From Bacteroidales bacterium (GTDB taxonomy: Bacteria > Bacteroidota > Bacteroidia > Bacteroidales > UBA932), in assembly GCA_017429205.1 (NCBI GenBank), contig JAFRPH010000058.1, forward strand, positions 1-56,254: a stretch of 56,254 nt of DNA, given 5' to 3'. Below are positions 51,715-56,254 of the stretch, piece by piece. The notes beneath the pieces are model-generated. The model worked only from the letters and a program-made list of their open reading frames with translations, was not told where the DNA came from and did not search any database. Position numbers and translations under genes: made by a program. Positions within the stretch are counted from its first letter, which is position 1. Each line of letters opens with the position of its first letter.

Positions 51715-52422
51715 ATGAAAAAGAACACCGACTACAAGAACGACGCCCTGGCCGCCCTGAAGGGCAACTGGGGCAAAGCCGTGCTCGCCACCGTCATCTA
51801 CATGGCCATCGCGTACATCGCCCTGGGTCCCTACATGTTCCAGACGTTCAAGTTCCAGGCAGCAATGACCTCCGCCGGGAGTTCCATGGATGCCGAAGTT
51901 CTCCTCTCCCAGGTGTCCACCTTGTACGGGTATATGGGCCTGACTTACCTGCTCTTGATTTTCCTGATCGCGCCGCTCATGGTGGGTTTCACCAACGCAC
52001 ATCGCTTGCTGCTGGTCCAGGGGGACCGGGAGGTCCCGACGAACATGTACAAGATTGCGACGACGGGCTACTGGCACAAGGTCTGGGGCATGTTCCTGAT
52101 GGGCGTGTTCGTTTTCCTGTGGTCCCTGCTTTTCGTCATCCCGGGCATCATCAAGACTTTCTCCTATGCGATGACGCCGTACATCCTGGAAGAGCATCCG
52201 GAGCTTACCGCAAACGAGGCCATCGACCACAGCCGCGCGATGATGAAGGGCCACAAGTTCGACCTGTTCTGGCTCTACCTGAGCTTCATCGGCTGGGGCA
52301 TCCTGTGCATCTTCACGCTCGGAATCGGTTTGCTCTGGCTCGTCCCGTACATGCAGACGGCGCAGTCTTCTTTCTACGAGGATGTCAAGGCCGACTATGA
52401 AGCGAACGGAGGTCTGATTTAA
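51715..52422 (+). CDS. DUF975 integral membrane protein
   Basis: 235 aa. Four or more membrane helices (about 20-40, 75-100, 130-155, 180-205). The opening NTDYKNDALAALKGNWGKAV and the middle NMYKIATTGYWHKVW are typical of DUF975. The family is widespread and of unknown role. Its stop overlaps the GH20 start (TAATG). Confidence 0.85.
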   Translation: MKKNTDYKNDALAALKGNWGKAVLATVIYMAIAYIALGPYMFQTFKFQAAMTSAGSSMDAEVLLSQVSTLYGYMGLTYLLLIFLIAPLMVGFTNAHRLLLVQGDREVPTNMYKIATTGYWHKVWGMFLMGVFVFLWSLLFVIPGIIKTFSYAMTPYILEEHPELTANEAIDHSRAMMKGHKFDLFWLYLSFIGWGILCIFTLGIGLLWLVPYMQTAQSSFYEDVKADYEANGGLI

Positions 52423-54281
52423 TGAAGATTCTCCTCTCCTTGATTGTGGCGCTTGGGATTCTCCCGGCGCCAGTTTCGTTCGAGCGGGCCGATGGCACGT
52501 CGACCGCGAAGGACGTGGAAGTCGTCGTGGGCAAGCGTTCCTTCACCCGTTGGAGCGCTTTCCTGCCGGAGTACGCCCGCAAGGAGGCGTACCGTCTGAC
52601 CATCACGCCCAAGCAGGTCCGGATCGAGGCCAATACGCCCGAAGGCGTGTTCCGTGCGAAGACCACCCTCGCGCAGCTGGAGCGTCCGCTCCCTTGCGGG
52701 GTGATCATCGACTATCCCCGCTTCGCCTGGCGGGGCATCATGCTGGACATCTCCCGCCATTTTCGGAACAAGGAATTCATTCTCAAGCAGATCGATGCGC
52801 TGTCGGAGGTGAAGCTCAACGTCCTCCATCTGCACCTGACCGACGCCGCCGGCTGGCGGCTGGAGGTCAAGTCGCACCCCGAGCTGACGGCGAAAGCCGC
52901 CTGGCGGGTGGGCGACACCTGGCGGCAGTGGAACACGACCGGCCAGAGATATGAAGGCTCCTACGGCGGCTTCCTCTCCCGGGACGACGTCCGGGAGATC
53001 GTCGCCTACGCCGCGGAGCGCCATATGACCATCGTGCCCGAAATCGAGATGCCCGGCCATTCCCGCGAGACGGTGTACGCCATCCCCGGCGTGGGCTGCA
53101 AGGACTCCTCGGAGGACCTGTGCCCGGGCAAGGAGGCCACGTTCAAACTGATGGAGGACGTACTCGCCGAGGTGATGGACCTGTTCCCCTCGGAGTACAT
53201 CCATATCGGCGGCGACGAGGCCGGCAAGCGGGACTGGCACGACTGCCCGGACTGCCGGCGCCGGATGCAGGAGGAAGGCCTGAACAGCGTGGAAGAGCTC
53301 CAGAGCTACCTGGTCCGCCGTGTCGAAAAGTTCCTGAACGCCCACGGACGCCGGCTCATCGGCTGGGACGAGATCCTGGAGGGCGGCCTGTCCCCGAACG
53401 CCACGGTGATGTCGTGGCGGGGGACCGAAGGCGGCCTCGAGGCCATCCGGCAGGGGCACGACGCCGTGATGACGCCCGGCAACCGCTGCTACCTGGACAA
53501 GGTCCAGGACGCGCCGGTGCGCGAGCCGGAAGGCTTCGGCGGCTACCTGCCCATCGACAGCATCTATGTCTACGACCCGGCCGCAGGCATTCCCGAGGCT
53601 TCCCTGGGGCGTCTGCTGGGCGTGCAGGGCAATCTCTGGCACGAAATGATCCCGCAGCCTTCCCATACGGAGTATATGCTGTATCCGCGCGCGTTCGCGA
53701 TTGCGGAGATCGGCTGGAGCCCGGTGGAGGTGAAGGATGCGGTCGATTTCCGCGAGCGGGCGACGGCGCATGCCGCGGCCCTGCGTGAGCGCGGTTACAA
53801 CACCTTCAAACTGGAAGACGAAGTGGGCAACCGCCCGGCTTCCCGTGTTCGGGAGAACCATCTCGGCCGCGGGGCGAAGGTCGCCTACGCCCAGGGCTGG
53901 AATCAGAAGTATCCCGCCGCCGGCGCGGCCACCCTCACGGACGGCAACCTGGGCGGTTGGTCCTACGGCGACGGCCGCTGGCAGGGCTTCCAGAGCGATG
54001 TGGACGTGACCGTCGACCTCGGGCGCGTGCGGCCGGTGCACTATGTCACCGCCACCTTCCTGGCGGATCCGGGCGCCTGGATCTACCTGCCCGACCGCGT
54101 GAGCGTGGAGTACTCCGTGGACGGCGAGCATTTCACCCTCGCCGGCACGCTTCTGAACGAGAATCCGGACGGGAAGTACATTCCCTACGGTGTTTCTGTG
54201 GGCAAGGACGCCCGCTACATCCGCTACCACGCCTTCCGGACGAAGGAATGGCTGTTCACGGATGAGATTTTAATCTATTGA
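52422..54281 (+). CDS. Glycoside hydrolase family 20 beta-N-acetylhexosaminidase
   Basis: 619 aa. A short signal-like N-terminus precedes a GH20b domain (about 25-95) and the GH20 catalytic domain (about 105-430) with the Asp-Glu pair in HIGGDEAGK near 264-265, the motif MLDISRHFRNKEFI and the closing GVQGNLWHEMIP/EIGWSP region. A C-terminal F5/8-type C-like domain (about 470-619) likely binds sugar. It releases GlcNAc or GalNAc from glycans. The start overlaps the DUF975 stop. Confidence 0.9.
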   Translation: MKILLSLIVALGILPAPVSFERADGTSTAKDVEVVVGKRSFTRWSAFLPEYARKEAYRLTITPKQVRIEANTPEGVFRAKTTLAQLERPLPCGVIIDYPRFAWRGIMLDISRHFRNKEFILKQIDALSEVKLNVLHLHLTDAAGWRLEVKSHPELTAKAAWRVGDTWRQWNTTGQRYEGSYGGFLSRDDVREIVAYAAERHMTIVPEIEMPGHSRETVYAIPGVGCKDSSEDLCPGKEATFKLMEDVLAEVMDLFPSEYIHIGGDEAGKRDWHDCPDCRRRMQEEGLNSVEELQSYLVRRVEKFLNAHGRRLIGWDEILEGGLSPNATVMSWRGTEGGLEAIRQGHDAVMTPGNRCYLDKVQDAPVREPEGFGGYLPIDSIYVYDPAAGIPEASLGRLLGVQGNLWHEMIPQPSHTEYMLYPRAFAIAEIGWSPVEVKDAVDFRERATAHAAALRERGYNTFKLEDEVGNRPASRVRENHLGRGAKVAYAQGWNQKYPAAGAATLTDGNLGGWSYGDGRWQGFQSDVDVTVDLGRVRPVHYVTATFLADPGAWIYLPDRVSVEYSVDGEHFTLAGTLLNENPDGKYIPYGVSVGKDARYIRYHAFRTKEWLFTDEILIY

Positions 54282-54303
54282 ATAAACTATTAACCAATTG
54301 TAT

Positions 54304-55704
54304 ATGAAACGAATCGCTTATCTTCTCCTGCTTTCCCTGCTGGTGGTGGGCTGCTCCTCCGAGCCCAAGGTCAAGTATGTGTTCTATTTCATCGGGGACG
54401 GCATGGGCGTCAACGAAGTCATCGGCACGAACCTCTACAACCAGGCCAACGGCCAGGAAAACGTGAATTTCACCAGCTTCCCGGTGGTGAACTTCATCAC
54501 GACGGTTTCCGCGAACTCCCTGGTCACCGACTCCTCCGCCGCCGGCACCGCGCTGGCTACGGGCGTGAAGATCAACAACAGCGTCGTGGGCGTGGACCCG
54601 GACGGCAATCCCACCCCGAACCTTACGGAATGGGCCCATGCGGCCGGTTTCGGCACGGGCGTCGCCACCAGCGTGGGTGTGAACCACGCCACGCCGGCGA
54701 GCTTCGTGGCGCACACTGCGAGCCGCAACGGCTATGAGGAGATCTCCCTCCAGATGATCGATTCCCCCGTGGACTTTATGGCCGGATCGACCTTCCTCGT
54801 GAACCGAGGTTCCGGTCACGATGCGGCCTATTTCGAGCACAAGGCCGATTCCGCCGGCATCGCCGTCTTCAAGGGCCCCGGCGCCATCGCGAACATCGAC
54901 CTCAACGCCCCGCGCGTCCTGTGCCTGAGCGCCAAGGCGGAGGATTCCCTCCCGTACGCCATCGACCGCAAGGAGGATGACACCCGGCTGGCCGACTTCA
55001 CCGACGCCGGCATCCGCTATCTGGAGGCCCGCTACGGCAAGAAGGGCTTCTTCTTCATGATCGAAGGCGGCAAGATCGACTATGCCGGCCATGGCAACGA
55101 CGCCGCGACCTGCTTCCAGGAGGTGAACGACATGGCCCAGTCCGTGGACCTCGCCCTCACGTTCCTGGCCCGCTATCCGAAGGAGACCCTCATCGTGATC
55201 ACGGCCGACCACGAGACCGGCGGCCTGATGCTGGGCAGCGGCCGCTATGAGATGCATCCGGAGCGGCTCGCCAAGCAGCACGCATGCGTCGACGAACTGA
55301 CGAACCAGTTCCGGGCGAAGTTTTTCCCGGAGGGCCAGCCTTTCAAGACGCCCACCTGGGACGCCGTGAAGGCCTTCTTCGCCGAGGAAACGGGTATGTG
55401 GGGGGATGTCCAGGTGAGCGAGCGCGTCGAGAAGGAGCTGAAGGATGTCTATGACCGGACCTTCGGCAAGGGCGGCGACCGCAGCCTGAGCGAGTCCAAC
55501 CTGTATTCGGTGAACTTCCAGATCGTCGCCGACGTGGTCCGCGCGCTGGACCGCGCCGCCGGTTACCAGTGGAGCTTCGGCTCCCACTCCGGTTCTCCGG
55601 TGGGCCTGTACGTCACGGGCGCCTGCGCGGAGCAGTTCAACACCGTGAAGGACAACGCCGAAATCGCCCCGCTTATCGCGAAGCTGGCCGGCTACGCATA
55701 CTGA
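54304..55704 (+). CDS. Alkaline phosphatase lipoprotein
   Basis: 466 aa. Lipoprotein signal peptide (LLVVGCSSEP). The alkaline phosphatase fold has IGDGMGVNEV (first metal-binding Asp) and the phosphorylated Ser in LVTDSSAAGTALATG near 76, with FFMIEGGKIDYAGHGND and ITADHETGG carrying metal ligands, and a last His in FGSHSGSPV. It hydrolyses phosphate monoesters outside the cytoplasm. The start at 54304 is preferred over a TTG at 54298. It is the last gene of the operon and ends before two hairpins. Confidence 0.9.
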   Translation: MKRIAYLLLLSLLVVGCSSEPKVKYVFYFIGDGMGVNEVIGTNLYNQANGQENVNFTSFPVVNFITTVSANSLVTDSSAAGTALATGVKINNSVVGVDPDGNPTPNLTEWAHAAGFGTGVATSVGVNHATPASFVAHTASRNGYEEISLQMIDSPVDFMAGSTFLVNRGSGHDAAYFEHKADSAGIAVFKGPGAIANIDLNAPRVLCLSAKAEDSLPYAIDRKEDDTRLADFTDAGIRYLEARYGKKGFFFMIEGGKIDYAGHGNDAATCFQEVNDMAQSVDLALTFLARYPKETLIVITADHETGGLMLGSGRYEMHPERLAKQHACVDELTNQFRAKFFPEGQPFKTPTWDAVKAFFAEETGMWGDVQVSERVEKELKDVYDRTFGKGGDRSLSESNLYSVNFQIVADVVRALDRAAGYQWSFGSHSGSPVGLYVTGACAEQFNTVKDNAEIAPLIAKLAGYAY

Positions 55705-55732
55705 TTACATTGAATCGAAGAACCCCAGTAAG

Positions 55733-55753
55733 TCCCTTCCCCGAGGGAAGGGA
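55733..55753 (+). terminator. Hairpin after the alkaline phosphatase gene
   Basis: TCCCTTCCC (55733-55741) pairs with GGGAAGGGA (55745-55753) around CGA, 28 nt after the stop. A short T-run follows only weakly, so this is a moderate terminator. Confidence 0.5.
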
Positions 55754-55784
55754 TTTAGGGATGGGGTAACGTGGACATGGATTT

Positions 55785-55815
55785 AGGTCTTCTGGATCAT
55801 AAATCCAGAAGACCT
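55785..55815. terminator. Bidirectional terminator between alkaline phosphatase and rimM
   Basis: AGGTCTTCTGGAT (55785-55797) is perfectly complementary to ATCCAGAAGACCT (55803-55815). It overlaps the last codons and stop of rimM. Confidence 0.65.
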
Positions 55816-56254
55816 TCCGGGATTTCCATCCGGAGGGTCTTTTCCGTTTCGTCCACGTCCAAGACGAGCTCTTCCCGGAGGGGGAGGAGGCATTCGCCGT
55901 GGCCGGTTTCCACCCAGATGCAGGGGTTGCCGGGAATGTCTTCGTGGGCCGATACGGTGCCGACTTTCGTCCCGTCCGCATCCAGGACGGTCCAGCCGGT
56001 CAGGTCTTCTTCCTCGTCTTCGTAGAGGTCGTCCTCGGCGTAGAGGATGGCGCCGGCGAGTTCGTCGGCGTCCGTGAGGTTGTGTACGCCGGTCAGGCGG
56101 ACGAGGGCGCGGGAGTTGCCCCGCTGGGAGAATGCTTCAAAATAAAAGGGAACCGGCAGTCCATCGAATTCGATGAACACCGGTTCCTCAAGGTCGATTT
56201 CCTCGGGCGCGATCCCGGAGAAGCTCACGAGGAGCTCGCCGTCTCGGCCGTTGG
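55797..56254 (-). CDS. rimM: 16S rRNA processing protein RimM (5' end outside the window)
   Basis: 152 residues are visible and the frame stays open to the window edge. The visible N-terminal part (NGRDGELLVSFSG) fits the RimM pattern KxHGLKGELxV, so the true start lies just beyond 56254; a GTG at 56228 would cut off conserved residues. The C-terminal PRC-like barrel is seen in GWTVLDADGTKVGTVSAH and the ending EIPEGLLDL is typical. RimM assists maturation of the 30S subunit. Confidence 0.9.
   Translation of the reverse strand, partial: NGRDGELLVSFSGIAPEEIDLEEPVFIEFDGLPVPFYFEAFSQRGNSRALVRLTGVHNLTDADELAGAILYAEDDLYEDEEEDLTGWTVLDADGTKVGTVSAHEDIPGNPCIWVETGHGECLLPLREELVLDVDETEKTLRMEIPEGLLDL

Overview
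The window comes from a GC-rich member of the Bacteroidota, probably a gut or rumen Bacteroidales. Three things suggest this. Exact or near-exact Bacteroides-type promoter boxes (TAnnTTTG, sometimes with an upstream TTTG/TTG) precede many genes. Shine-Dalgarno sites are nearly absent. The gene content is typical of the group (DUF4465, DUF975, DUF5763, C69 dipeptidase, GH31/GH51/GH20). This was read by eye; no database was searched.

Layout. (1) 1-2.8 kb: a tRNA/tmRNA-like 3' end with a strong terminator, then an AT-richer segment with a voltage-gated K+ channel and a small secreted Cys-rich protein, followed by an alpha/beta hydrolase. (2) 3.0-5.3 kb: a short UvrA-type ABC ATPase with a palindromic repeat inserted in frame in its linker. 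(3) 5.3-17.2 kb, minus strand: a long gene array reading SNF2 helicase, unknown, RavA-like ATPase, ViaA-like vWA protein, coiled-coil protein, bL12-tail protein, second MoxR ATPase, DUF2201-type vWA protein, unknown. (4) 17.3-19.6 kb: an ADP-ribosyltransferase-like protein, a double-SIS protein and a convergent NADAR protein. (5) 19.7-28.2 kb, plus strand: a DUF4011 helicase with C-terminal nuclease, a sigma-like factor, a DUF2779 nuclease-like protein and a DUF2130 protein. (6) 28.2-40.0 kb: three related ECF-like sigma factors, two ClpX-like ATPases without the zinc domain and a third AAA+ ATPase, mixed with a GNAT, a Vsr endonuclease, an HD protein, a two-DTG aspartic protease, a possible Cys-His hydrolase and several unknowns. 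(7) 40.4-56.2 kb: ordinary metabolism, namely C69 dipeptidase, GH31/GH51 glycosidases, a Ser/Thr symporter, LemA/DUF2207, a DUF4465-DUF975-GH20-alkaline phosphatase operon and the 3' part of rimM.

Regions 3 to 6 look accessory. They are rich in NTPases, nucleases, ADP-ribose enzymes and regulators, with genes overlapping by 1-23 nt. The strongest candidates for undescribed systems are the ADP-ribosyltransferase/SIS/NADAR cluster, the sigma-AAA+ cassettes with homologous upstream regions, and the helicase-nuclease operon that contains its own sigma-like factor. The link between the parts of each system is inferred from gene order and family knowledge only.
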